From: Hemibagrus wyckioides
Taxonomy: Eukaryota > Chordata > Actinopteri > Siluriformes > Bagridae
Assembly (NCBI RefSeq): GCF_019097595.1
Contig: NC_080727.1
Span: 12,003,001-12,067,000, forward strand
DNA: 64,000 nucleotides
Reading direction: 5' to 3'
Position numbers and translations under genes: made by a program
Notes under the pieces: model-generated
What the model was told of the DNA's origin: nothing
Seen by the model: only the letters and a program-made list of their open reading frames with translations
Database searches by the model: none
Shown here: one piece after another, positions 1 through 27,600 of the stretch
Position numbering within the stretch: the stretch's first letter is position 1
Layout: each line of letters opens with the position of its first letter

Positions 1-156
1 ATTAATCCCGAGCGGTCATTGTGCTGGAAATGTACATCACTGCAGCGTTTAATCTTCCAAGTTTCCAATAAGATATGAATTCAGTGGATTAGAGAAGGTC
101 AGCACTAAATGACCCCGTTCGAAATTTTGCCTAAACACTTTCCTAAATTATTCTTG

Positions 157-526
157 TATAAAAGTTTTGAACAGCCGCTTTCAGCACGCCATGTCCCAAT
201 CTGCATACTGTCGTACTAATTAGTGACCGAATAACAGTCCAGCCCTGCCGCAGACCGCGTCCTCAAAGCTTCGTTCATTGCTCTATCCTGTGGTCAAAAC
301 ATCAGATTAAAGGTGCACTTGGACAAAAACACCGTGCAGCTTTCCTCTGGATCCCTCTAGCGGCGTCGCCTCGGTTGTGCGCGAGCTGCTGGAGAGACGC
401 TGTGCGGCTGGAGCGTTTCCCCGGAGCGAAGTCTCTTACCTCCTCCATACTGCCTCCTTCCTCTACACATCTGCGCGTGCACGTCTCCGCCCGACTGCGT
501 TGAACTGAAAGACGGCTGGTTTTTCG
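157..526 (+). promoter_or_regulatory. nsg2: nsg2 promoter and probable non-coding first exon
   Basis: A TATA-like TATAAAA lies at 157-163, which would place a start near 190. Sequence from about 360 to 540 is markedly richer in GC and CpG than the surroundings. A good donor (TTTTCG|GTGAGT) follows position 526, and a matching acceptor (TTTTATAG) ends at 926, 31 bases before the nsg2 start codon. I infer a non-coding first exon ending at 526. The exact start site is not determinable from sequence, and the TATA match could be chance in AT-rich DNA. Confidence 0.4.
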
Positions 527-951
527 GTGAGTGTGGAGATATTTCTGAACGCTTAGCGTGTTTTCAGCGCGAGATACATTGTTGTAACTGGCAGGAAGCC
601 ATAAAAGGTGCGGGTTTTTTTTTTTGTTCTGGCGGTTGTGTTAATGTTAGGCAACCTCAGCAAGACAGAATCAATTCTCACTGCATTCATGGGTTTCTTT
701 GCATATTTGAAACAATAAGGTTTGTCCGAGAGCCGAATGCATTTCAATCTTTTCATTGCAATTTCGACTGAATCATTAAGGAAAATTCTAAGCATCATTT
801 ATGTCTGATTAAGATGGATGCAGTCAGGTAGACAAGATGATCGGTTGGTAAATACAGCAATAATATCAGTGTAGCTTGCACAAAATCTAATCCTAACCAT
901 GCTGTTGAATTGATTACTTTTTATAGGCCTGTGAAAAAGGGAAATAATTGA

Positions 952-15702
<14,751 letters not shown>

Positions 15703-16525
15703 GGCTGCTAATGCTGATTCTCCAGTGGCCATGTCTGCTTTTCCCCATCTGACTTAACACTCTTCTCCATTTCTACTCTACTATTGAATTTTTTTTATTC
15801 ATCTAGTTCATTTGTATGAGTTATTTATTTAAGACTACCTGTATTGTACAATTTCTGGTTTTATCGTATTTAATATCAGTTAGTTATTTGTACAAAGGCT
15901 TGCGTCTGTGACGCATGTCGAAAGTAAAGGTCTCATAAGAAACCATGTAGATTCATGACTGTCTGATTCATTGTAAAAGGCATGTTGCAGATACTGTATG
16001 GGATTTTTTTGTGCTTTGTTTCCAAGCATACTGTTTCTGTGGTTTTATGTCCAGACTGGGGTATATAAATAATAATAATATTAATAATAATAAAAAAAGA
16101 AAGAAAATCATATATTGATGATAAAATACAAGGTAAATGTGTGTTATGGTTCCTCCTTTTGAGCCTAAGTGTAAATAGCCCATGAGAAGTAAGATCCAGT
16201 GTCTGTGTTGCCATAGGGGACGTTGTAAGTTTATTACTGTTTCTAATTAGAAGCCTTTTGGAGCTTTGTGTTTCACTTTAGCTAACAGTCGATGATCAGT
16301 CTGAGGAGGATGATCCAGGGACAAAATACCCAGTGCTCTGGGATGTAAAGTCCCTGATTGCTGTGTTTAGTCATAGATCTGTGTCATTATTGCTTTTCTT
16401 ATTATTTGCTGTCAGGAAAAAAAGAAAACTTGTGCTGAATCCATGGTTAATATGTAGCAAAGCCTTGAATATTTCATTCTGTAGCCTTCAGGTTTAAAAC
16501 AATAAAGATATTATAACACACTGTG
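15703..16525 (+). other. nsg2: nsg2 3' untranslated region
   Basis: No reading frame of interest. An AATAAA at 16501-16506 is followed by a TG-rich downstream element (TGTGTTTGTGTGAATGTGTG), a good cleavage/polyadenylation context, so cleavage is expected near 16520. Earlier AATAAT/A-rich stretches near 16068-16095 are weaker candidates. Confidence 0.6.
16501..16506 (+). terminator. nsg2 polyadenylation signal
   Basis: AATAAA about 800 bases after the stop, followed within 30 bases by a GT-rich stretch. Confidence 0.55.
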
Positions 16526-17689
16526 TTTGTGTGAATGTGTGCGTCAACTTACTCTCTGACCGACAGATTATTCACGTGTGACTTATATAAACACAATTTA
16601 GTACACTTTAAGTCCCCCATTTATGAACAAAGCATAAGTAAAAATGCCCTTATACTGTACATGCTTATCTGAACTAACAATCCAACACCAACATCTCATA
16701 CCCCGTGATGATGTGTGGCATAAGCCTGTATGTATGTTTTTCACACTAATGAACAGATGACATGACAGCAATCTGGATGTATTTCTCAGTTAATGATGGA
16801 AATCAAAACAAAGCACTTAAAGAATCGGGTTTGCCCACATTTAGGTCCGTCTAATCATTTACTTTAAAGAGAAAATGTCCACAAACATTTGATCAGTGTG
16901 TAGTCATGTCAAATCACTTTCCTTTTAAACATGGCAAATCACAGCAATTCACTTACCAGAGCCTCATCATCGTCTCTTCACTTGACTGATCTCTGTCCAT
17001 GTTAGACCTTTGAAACTTTTTAAAACTTTGTCCACTCTCATCTGTGCAGAATGTGTAAGTGCTTTTTTCCCTGATAATGCGATTGTGCAGGTGCATCATG
17101 GACATTTTGACACTTGGCACCTATTTGATAATGAACTGAATTCATTCCATTTTGCTATTGTGTGTAACTGTCCAAAACTTGATCAGATAGTGAGAAAAGC
17201 ACACTCAGCTAGAAAGTGTGTTTCTTCCTTTATTTTGTCTTAGCCTTTTTCCACCCACCAGCCAGCTTTCTCTTGTAATATTATAGCTGTCAGTGGAGAG
17301 GGTGAAAGCCAGCCAACTACATATTTCAAACTGCTGCTCATGCTGCATCAGAGCAGCATAAGAAGAATGATCTGTCCTCTTCTGTGAACACCAGCTCTAA
17401 GATAGCAATTGCTGTGACTCAGAGATAGAGTAAAATATCCCTCTCACCCGAGGCCATTGTGCTCTCTTAGACTCCCACATGGATGGCTGTGTCTTTATTG
17501 GGATTCTAACTTGCAGTGTCTCTGGGTGATAGGATTTGCACTACTGTGGAGGTTCTAGAAAGTTTTCCTTGTTTTAAACCTTTTTTAAGTTTTAAACCTG
17601 ATCACAAATCAATGAATATATGCAAAAAAAGTCTATGAAACTTTGGGACTTTTTCAGCATGCATTAGCTACTTTCATCTAAAAAGAGTC

Positions 17690-18465
17690 TTTATCTCAGA
17701 CTTCTTTTTGAATCCTGTGTTTTGCTTTTTGTCAATTTACAAAATGCAAAGTGAGTGAACAGAAGAAAAATCTAAATCAAATAAATATTTGGTGTGACCA
17801 CACGTTGACTTCTAACCAGAATTTGCTCACTTTATACACTTGTACAAAGTCAGGGATTTTGTAGGAACAGAGTCAGGTGTCTGATTAAGCAATTATACCA
17901 AGCAGGTGCTAATGATCATCAATTTCATATGAAGGTTGAAAAAGAAACAGTTGTGTAGGAGCTTAAAACTGTGTGAGAAACAGCCAAACTCTGCTACTAA
18001 TGTGAGGTTGTGGAAGTCTCATGTCACAGGTCATAAACAATGACAAGACTGAACACACAAAAAAGATACAAGGTATCTCCCAGGTTTCAAGATGTGCTGT
18101 TCAAGCTGTTCTGAAAAAGCACAATGAAACGGGCAGTGTTAAGGACCGTAGACGCAGTGGTCTGCTAAGGAAACTCAATGCAGAAGATGAAATATTATGC
18201 TTACATCCCTTCAACATCTGAAAATGTCAGCAAAGAACTGGCGGAAACCAATGGGACCCAGTTACATCCATTTACTGTCCGGAAAAGTCTGGCCATAAGT
18301 GGTCTTCGTGGAAGAACTGCAATCAAAAAGCCATACACTGGATGTGCATACAAGGCTAACCAACTCAACTATGCATGAAAACAGGAACTGGGGTGCAGAA
18401 AAATGGCAGCAGGTGCTCTGGACTGATGAGTCAAAATATTTAGTTGGAGCAGGAGGCTGAAGAAG
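17690..18465 (+). mobile_element. Tc1-like transposon, 5' part (transposase relic)
   Basis: The flank (AAATATTTGGTGTGACCAC, CACAAAGTCAGGGATTTTGT) and the broken ORF (ISQVSRCAVQAVLKKHNETG, then ELAETNGTQLHPFTVRKSLA, RTAIKKPY) match a widespread fish Tc1 family. The region covers the helix-turn-helix DNA-binding part and reaches WQQVLWTDES, which contains the first catalytic Asp. Frameshifts and stops make it inactive. At about 18465 the similarity changes to another family. Confidence 0.8.
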
Positions 18466-18479
18466 TGTAGTGGATGACA

Positions 18480-18905
18480 GAAGAATCCTTTCTCTGAAGA
18501 AAACCCCCTGCACACAGTTGGCCAGATCAAGTACACCCTTCAGGAGCTAGGTCTATTTATGTCAAAGTCAACAATCAGGAGAAGACTTCACCAGAGTACA
18601 TACTCTGAGATGTTTACTAAACCAGTTCTGGCACAGCATCCCATGGTCAGATGAGAGAGATGAACTTGTACCACATTGATGGAACTAAAAAAATGAGGAA
18701 GGGAAGGAACTGCTGATGATTCAAAACACACCATTTACCTTATGGGCTGGTCATGTATGGCTGCTAGTCGAACTGTTGTCCTTGTATTTGTTGATGATGA
18801 AATTCTGTCAAAAGCAGCCACATGAATTCTCAAGTGTATGTAGGACTACCCTTTTCTCTATGTTCAGGCTAATGTTTAGCCTCAGATGTTGTTAATGTCA
18901 TGAAT
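18480..18905 (+). mobile_element. Second Tc1 family fragment fused to the first
   Basis: 'ACAATCAGGAGAAGACTTCA', 'GAACTTGTACCACATTGATG', 'GGAAGGAACTGCTGATGATTC' and 'GTATGGCTGC' follow the order of a different fish Tc1 transposase gene: the middle of the catalytic domain up to FVDDE. It is in the same orientation as the preceding relic and is heavily decayed. Confidence 0.6.
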
Positions 18906-19794
18906 CCACACGACTGCTTAATGTCCATCAATTTGTATGAATACTGTTTCCATGTTCATCTTACATCTCCCCAGAACACTAATGGAGTTTGTCTTCCATA
19001 GACAGACTTTCTAGTTCAAAGTTCTACCCTTCACTCTAGTCAAGAACTACTCAAGTGTTGTATGTGTTCTTGGGATGTAGATGCATGGCTCTGCAGTCTC
19101 AGAAGCATCTGCTTACTGTTATATTAGCACAACCAGCTCCTATGTGCCTCTATCAGGGAGCCAGCCATTTGGGAGACATCCATTCTCCTTGCACACATTA
19201 CAGCACTCATTTTCTTTGAATACTCAGAGAAGAGCTCCCAAATACAGAAACAGACCACACAATTCACTGCATTTCAAGTTAGATTCATTGCTACCTATTG
19301 TGGCATATATTATCCACGTGATTCTTAACACCTCTGGTGGTTATGAGGTGTGAAACCATCAGGGAACTAGCTACATATTTGCATACACCAGGGAACATTC
19401 ATTATTTATTTGCATACAACAACACAAGGCTTCCTGTCATTCACAACAAATCTGGTCAAACAATCATTTTAAGATTTTTTTCAATGTCCCTGCATGTGTT
19501 TACATGAGCACAGGAAGGTACTATAATGATATTCACTGCTCCTTGGTGGTTATCCAGTTTTACCTGTCTCTCTTACGGAAATAATGTTAGCCAACTAATT
19601 TTCTTACTGGCTTCCGGTTGCTGCACAAATCAGATTAAAAAAACAGATTCAAGACACAAAATTTGTCTTGTTTACATGTACATGTCACTTTAAATATTTA
19701 TAACTGTTCACTTTTGATTATTTAAATACACAGGTCACTTTAATTAAATGTATCTGTTTCAACTTAATTACTTGTTACTTCTGCTGCTTTATTC

Positions 19795-20122
19795 ACTGTC
19801 CTAACCTGTTTCTATCCGTCTTTGCACCCACTGTTAACACAAGATGTTGTGTTTTTTTGCACAAGAGTCAGCATTATATGTCTTGTTAGTCTGCACTGTA
19901 TTGTCTTGTCATCTGTCTTTTGCACTTATGTTGTATGTTTAGTTTCTAAAGAATGCACCTTGTAGGAATAGTTTAGTTCTATGTTTGTCCAGGTCACCTG
20001 TACTTTGTTTTTGTTCTGTGTAGCACCTCTGGTCCAGGAGTAATGTTGTTTCACTTCACTGTGTACTGCATCAGCTATATATGGTTGAAGTGACAATAAA
20101 GCCTCTTTGACTTTGATTTTGA
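19795..20122 (+). repeat. Retrotransposon 3' end, sense copy
   Basis: The stretch ends in GTTGAAGTGACAATAAAGCC TCTTTGACTT, a familiar fish repeat 3' end containing AATAAA. The same sequence occurs inverted at 31605-31870. I do not know the parent element. Confidence 0.55.
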
Positions 20123-20124
20123 CT

Positions 20125-20475
20125 TGATCCACTAGCACTCAACTGGTCCCACCATCTCTCAGAGTAAGAGGTAGGTATAAATCTGCATTCTTCTCTGTTC
20201 TGGCACCGGGGGGTGGAATAAACTTCCCCTAGATACAGCCTAGTCTGTACAGCCGAGTCACTAACCGTCTTCAAAAGCTCTTAGTTTTCCTGTTTGTTAT
20301 ATGTATTGTATGTTGATTTTAAAAAAAATCCTCCCTACCATCTCCCTTAGGCTGGTGGTATCCTGTCCGGTGCCTATTGAACCAGTGTTAATGTATGCAC
20401 TGATAGAGCCTTCAAAGCTCTTGTACATCACTCTGGATAAGAGTGTCTGCCAAATGCCAGAAATATGTAAATATG
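20125..20475 (+). mobile_element. L2/CR1-like LINE 3' end
   Basis: The plus strand resembles the C-terminal part of fish L2/CR1 reverse-transcriptase ORFs (pattern WN.LP...R.AES...FK); here 'GGTGGAATAAACTTCCCCTAG' and 'CAGCCGAGTCACTAACCGTC TTCAAAAGC' are recognisable. It ends in the L2-type tail CTCTGGATAAGAGTGTCTGC CAAATGCC at 20431-20458. Degraded. Confidence 0.55.
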
Positions 20476-20479
20476 TTAT

Positions 20480-21940
20480 TATTTACTAATAAATTACCTT
20501 TTTTTTTTGTTCAAGCTTATAGATACCAGCTGAAGTCTGTAGGTTTATGATGAGGTTAGACATTTGACCACATGGTTACACACATGACCAGGTTAGACAT
20601 TTGTATGAGTGTTAACAGAGAATATGTCAAACGAAGACTAGGCTGAGAGCTGCACTGTGACGTATATAATGACAGTGAATGGCTAGGAAATGAGCTGCAG
20701 ATATCAGTGCCCTGGAGATATTAGTGTTCCAGAGTATTCCAGGACAATGAGTTTGTTGTTGTGACATGACATAACCATGAGTAGATGGTGGAGTGATGGC
20801 CCTCTGTGATGCTGGCTGAGCTAGGATGGATTTAGTACCAAGTGGGGAGGAATGTGTTATGTGTTATCCCAACAGTCATTCATTTTAAATTGCACAGGTT
20901 TGACGAGCCTAGAAATGGGTAGAGGATATATGACAAGTCAAATTGCAGCAGGCCTTTTAGACTAATTCTGTTAATATATCTGCAATTCACATCCCACAAT
21001 CTCTGCTTTCTGACTTAGGGAATGCAACATACTGGTCACCATACAGCGGTGTGTTTTCACATAGTCCAGAATGCAGTGTTATGTGATTTGAATAAGATAA
21101 ATTGTGCTGCAGTGATCCTGTCAGGAGAAGAAACAATGACATCTTGTGGGGAAGAGCTGTATGGAGAACGAGCTGCTGAACACGGAGGATAACATTGGTG
21201 AAACGTGAAAATTGAAAGGTAGTAGCACAAATTAATAAGATATTAAAGCTTGCACTAGTCATTTAACTTATATAGACTAAAAAACAAGATTTAAATTTCA
21301 GTTGAAAAAAAGTAATCAAATATAACACTGTTTTCGTTCAAGTTGTCTAAAAAATACATTATCCTCAAACAAATGTTCATTTTTAAATTAAAAATTCTTA
21401 AAAATTCACAACAGCGGTACACACAAAACTATTGGCAATTACGCTTATTTTATTTTATCTGGTAGAATCTAAAGTTTGAAAGCTGTTCTCCGCTTTCTTT
21501 AATCCTAACCCATATGCCATGACTACTATGTGCTTAATACATGCAAAAAAAATCTTTACAAATGACAAAACTAAAATACACCAATCAATTGGCTTCTACT
21601 CCTATATTATAAGCCGTTAAATTATAAACACAAGGAGCAAAGACTATTATCCCTTATCTCTTATGACTTAGTCTTTCCTCCTATGACTCACTGCTGTAAT
21701 TGCACAGAAACATGCCCTTGTGACATGGCAGATAACTAACTTCTTGTGGGTATAACAAAAACACATCCAAAACAAATTGTTATTAAAATTAATGAATGCT
21801 GGATTGTGAATAAAAGGTGAAGCTGGGAAGAGTGAACAAAAGTACCCCTTCTTACAACTGTAGGGGATTTTGCTAACTAGTGTTCTGTGCTTCATTCAGC
21901 ACTGACAAGGCAAATGCAGTGAGAGAATGTTTGACATCTT
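20480..21940. other. Intergenic, nothing recognised
   Basis: No gene or classified repeat is seen. A short near-tandem phrase 'gaggttagacattt'/'caggttagacattt' occurs at 20551-20605. Confidence 0.45.
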
Positions 21941-21949
21941 GTAAAATAT

Positions 21950-22560
21950 GTTGGCTCCACCAAAAAAACACAGCGACCCCCAAAGCTATCACTACAACAC
22001 CCTGCAGTGCCAAAAGCTGAGCAGAAAGAAGAGTCCCTTTACCTGACTGAACCTGATCCTCAGTTCACTAACACACACTAACACGGTTCTACATCAGGAG
22101 CAGCTGCACACAGGAACAATTAGCCCTCACCATATTATAACAAAGCTACATCACTGGAAAACACAAACACAAAGTAAAATGTAGTGCTATCTGACTCTAA
22201 ATCAACAGTATACTATAGCTAAATACCTGAGAACAGTGACTGACCACCAACACAGAACCATGCTGAGACTCAGTGCACATACACTGGCCATTGAGACAGG
22301 CTGCTATAAGACATTATGGATCCCTACAGAGCAGAGAGTGTGCACACAGTGCAACGACACCACAGTGGGGACAGAGCTGCACTTACTAAAAGAGGTTCAA
22401 AAAAATTTACACACATTTATGTGAAATATATTTCAGAAAATTTCAATTAACCCACTCTCACTTCTCCCTCCTGCTCGACACCGTCTTATTGTCCTATTGG
22501 GAGAAATAAAGAAGATAGGACAGTTAATATCTGCCTGCCACAACCCGAGAGACAGTCAGT
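21950..22560 (+). mobile_element. LINE ORF2 C-terminal fragment
   Basis: An open stretch at 22236-22424 reads RLSAHTLAIETGCYKTLW, EQRVCTQCNDTTVGTELHLL, the Cys-rich C-terminal motif (CxxC..ExHxL) after the reverse transcriptase of several fish LINE clades. About 22500-22560 gives KKIGQLISACHNPRD, the motif that normally ends this ORF, in another frame. The relic is frameshifted. Confidence 0.65.
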
Positions 22561-22784
22561 AAACCACCCAAACAGACAAACACACAGACATACACAATTC
22601 ATGGTATTGATTTTTCAATTCGATCATATCAAGTTCCTTATTTGCCATAATGCTTTAACAATTGTGTACATATACACTTACCAGGCATAACATCATGACC
22701 ACCTGCCTAATATTGTGTTGGTTCCCCTTTTGCTGCCAAAACAGCCCTGACCCATCATGCACTGTGTATTCTAACACCTTTCTA

Positions 22785-24098
<1,314 letters not shown>

Positions 24099-24530
24099 TA
24101 TCAGAACCAGCATTAACTTCTTCAGCAATTTGAGCAACAGTAGCTCGTCTGTTGGATCGGATCACACGGGCCTGCCCACGTGCATCAATGTGCCTTGGCC
24201 ACCCATGACCCTGTCGCCGGTTCACCACTGTTCCTTCCTTGGACCACTTTTGACAGATACTGACCACTGCAGACCGGGAACACCCCAAAGAGCTGCAGTT
24301 TGAAATGAAAGTGTTGAGCAGCACAAAGTGTGTGTGTGTGTGTGTTACTGGTCACTGAGAAATTATTATTATTATTGTTGTATTATTTTTAATTGGGATT
24401 GAAGGTACATTATCTGAATGAATTCAAAGTTTTAGTAAGAGTGGGAAAGTCAAGGAGCTGTATAGTTTAATAAAATAGTTTCTGCACAATGAAGCAGAAT
24501 TAGTCATTTATTTTTCTCAGTCATGATGAA

Positions 24531-24545
24531 TGACTCAATGAGTCA
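24531..24545. promoter_or_regulatory. Paired inverted AP-1 motifs upstream of diablo
   Basis: TGACTCA at 24531-24537 and TGAGTCA at 24539-24545 form a 15-base palindrome-like pair 91 bases before the diablo start codon. The motif is the consensus for AP-1 (Fos/Jun) and related bZIP factors. Binding is inference. Confidence 0.4.
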
Positions 24546-24635
24546 CGATTAGAAAGAGGAATATAAAGCTGTTTTTATCCTGTCCTGCAGGCGGCGCAGT
24601 CCTGACCAGCGGTCACTTCTGTTCTTCACTTCAAC

Positions 24636-24673
24636 ATGGCGCTGTACGGGAGAAGAGCTCTTTCTCTTGGACG
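24636..24673 (+). CDS. diablo: diablo exon 1
   Basis: Starts CAACATGGCG, a good translation context, and ends inside an Arg codon (CG|GTATGTG), phase 2. Encodes the first 12 residues of the presequence. A CpG-containing stretch (GCAGGCGGCGCAGTCC, about 24590) just upstream is the likely start region. Confidence 0.92.
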
Positions 24674-27600
24674 GTATGTGTTTCTTATTTATTTACACTC
24701 GTGATTACAGGTAATGTTCTGTAACATTTAACAATATTCCTGAAACATGTCAGAAATGAGTCGAACAGCAACATGTACACAGCTACCTGAGTGGAAATAA
24801 AGCGTGGGGTTTGTGCGTTAGTGGACTTTATGTCACCTGGGCTTTTGGGTGTTTTTTTACTGTATAGAGATGTTGTAGTTAAACTCTACTGATACTCAAA
24901 CCCTGAACCTGAGCGTTTATTAAACTTTAATCAACACCATTACTTTAATCCAGCACAAGTACGAAGATATACATTTATTACATTTAAACTTATTAAACTT
25001 CCCGATTTGTCTCAGCGTTATACGTCTTTTTTTTTTCAAAATCTTACACAGATCATTATTTCCATCATCATTAAGGCAGACCATCATTGATTTCTAATTA
25101 AAGGAAATTTATAACTTTTATCTTAAACTATCTAACTGATCACTGGGTGAGTTTTCCGGGTTAGCAACAGGCCACTCCCCCTGACAAGCGCTTCATGACG
25201 TCACGTCAGAGTTTGTTTTTGTATGCAAATTCCAGTGTGTAATCATTTCTAAGGAAAACGAAATCTATGAATCTTGGGGGGGTTCCAAGATGTTGTTTTG
25301 GTTCTAAATATATATCACATTAGAAAATAATCAAGTTTCATTAGAAATAATCAAGTTAAGTAGAAATGTAATCTTTCTGGTTGTACACTTCCCATTTTTT
25401 GGCATGTGCTAGGTGACTGGTTATTGGTCCATCAAGAGCAAGGCTCTTAACCCACAACTGCTCAGTTGTATAAAAAAATGAGATAAAAATGTACATTGCT
25501 CTGGATAATCATAATAAAGGCAAAATGCCAGAAATGTAAATGTTTTTGTGTATGATGCAAAAAGGACAGCATGAAAAATCTAAAAGTCTAAACCCCTTTC
25601 TTGACTTTAGAAAGCCGCCGTATTTCAAGGCTGACTTTTGTTGAACTAGTACTTACAACATCGTTCTTATTGTCGTGGTTTTTGTGCGTAGCTGTGCAGT
25701 TCGCTTGCTGAGCACTGCCATCAGGACAAGGCAGGTACACTTCACACTGCCTTCAGTCATCAGGAGGAACTGGATTTCAGTCGGCATCTCGGCAGGCCTG
25801 TGTGCCGTCCCCTTTGTACAGGTTTGATGTGTTCTCACGAATTCAGTTTATTGATAAACATCTGTTAACTTTCTGAAGAACAGTGCACCATGATGGCACT
25901 GAACAGAAGTGCCAAGTATTTCTCACATTTGAGTTTTAAATTCACATGGTATTGGTGTATATCTTGGTATAATAGGCTTTTGTAAGAGCCTTACAATCCA
26001 TGTTAGTTATAATAGAGGTAAAATATTCAGGTAAATAACGAATGATTAACAATAGTGTTGAATGATGAACTATCAGGAAATAATGACGTGTATGCTGTAT
26101 ATGAGTAGTTACCTTCTATAGACTCATTCTCTTAATTAATATCATGACTTGCTGTATTAATAAAGATTATTTACATTAATAATGGTCTTTTTGTACACAT
26201 TCAAGTTAACCCAATACTTAAGTATGAATACATGCTTATTTGTGCACCTTATTGTAAAGTTCTGCCATTAAATTTGTTGTAGCAGTAAGGTTAAACAGTA
26301 GCCCTCTGCTATTTGCATTCAAACATTAAATATAGATAGCAATTTCTCTGAATTAAAGTCTCTCTGCCATGTCTATGAACAGGACAGTGAATCCCATGAA
26401 GCCTTAATCCGTAGAGCCTCGTCTCTGGTGACCGACAGTACCAATAGTTTTCTGTCTCAGACCACACTGGCACTAGTGGACTCACTCACTCAGTATACTA
26501 AGGTATTTAAATGCACATTTTCAGATGAAACTTATTTTGTGACTTAAAGATAAAAACATAAAAGCATAAATAGGTCTGTGTGTATTTTCTCTCTCCAGGC
26601 AGCGCACACCCTTATAACTCTGCACAAGCGCTATGTGGCGAATATCAACAGACTAAATCCTGAAGATGAGAGCGCAGTGTGGCAGGTGATAGTTAAGAAG
26701 CGTGAGCAGGTAAAAAATTCCAAAATATTCAGAAAACCAAGTGCCAAATTTCTATACTGTCATTCACCCTACACACTGATATTAGTAAATATAAGTAAAA
26801 TAAATGTTTAACACATCACGATTTTTCTCAGTAAATATATTTCTAAAGGTGCTATTGACATGAAATTTTCACCAGATGTTGGTAAAAACCCATGCAATCC
26901 ACAATCCATGCAAAGAATTAACACATATTGAAAGTATTGAACACATTTACTGAAATTTATTTAATACTTCGTACAAAAGCTTTTGTTGGTAATGACAGGT
27001 TTAAGACGCCTCCTGTATTGCTCCATTCTTCCACACAAACAGTTTTCAAATCTTGAACGTTTTATGGGCCTTTTCTATGAACTCTGATCTTTAGTTCTTT
27101 CCGTAGATCGTCACCTGGATTTAAGTCAGGTGATTGGCTGGGCCATTCTGGTAGCTTTATTTTCTTTCTCTGAAACCAGTTGAGAGTTTCCTTGGCTGTG
27201 TGTTTGGGATCATTGCAGAAATGTCCACCCTTGTTTCATCTTCATCATCCTGGTAGATGGCAGCATATTTTTATAAAGAATGTCTCGGTACATTTTCCCA
27301 TTCATCCTTCCTTCAATTATATGAAGTTTGCCAGTACCGTATGCTGAAAATCATACTATCAATTTCGGTCTCATCTAACCAGACTATATTCCCCTGTATT
27401 TCACAGGCTTTAACTTTTAAACTTAATGTTTAAACTGTAAACAAGCTTAAACATGTTTTTTCTTCAGCAATGGAGTCTTGCATGGTGAGTGTGCATACAG
27501 GCCATAGCGGTTGAGTGCATTACTTATTGTTTTTTTTTGTTTAAATAAATTGTACCTGCTAATTCCAAGCTCTCCACAAGTGCTCCTTGGATCTTGGACA

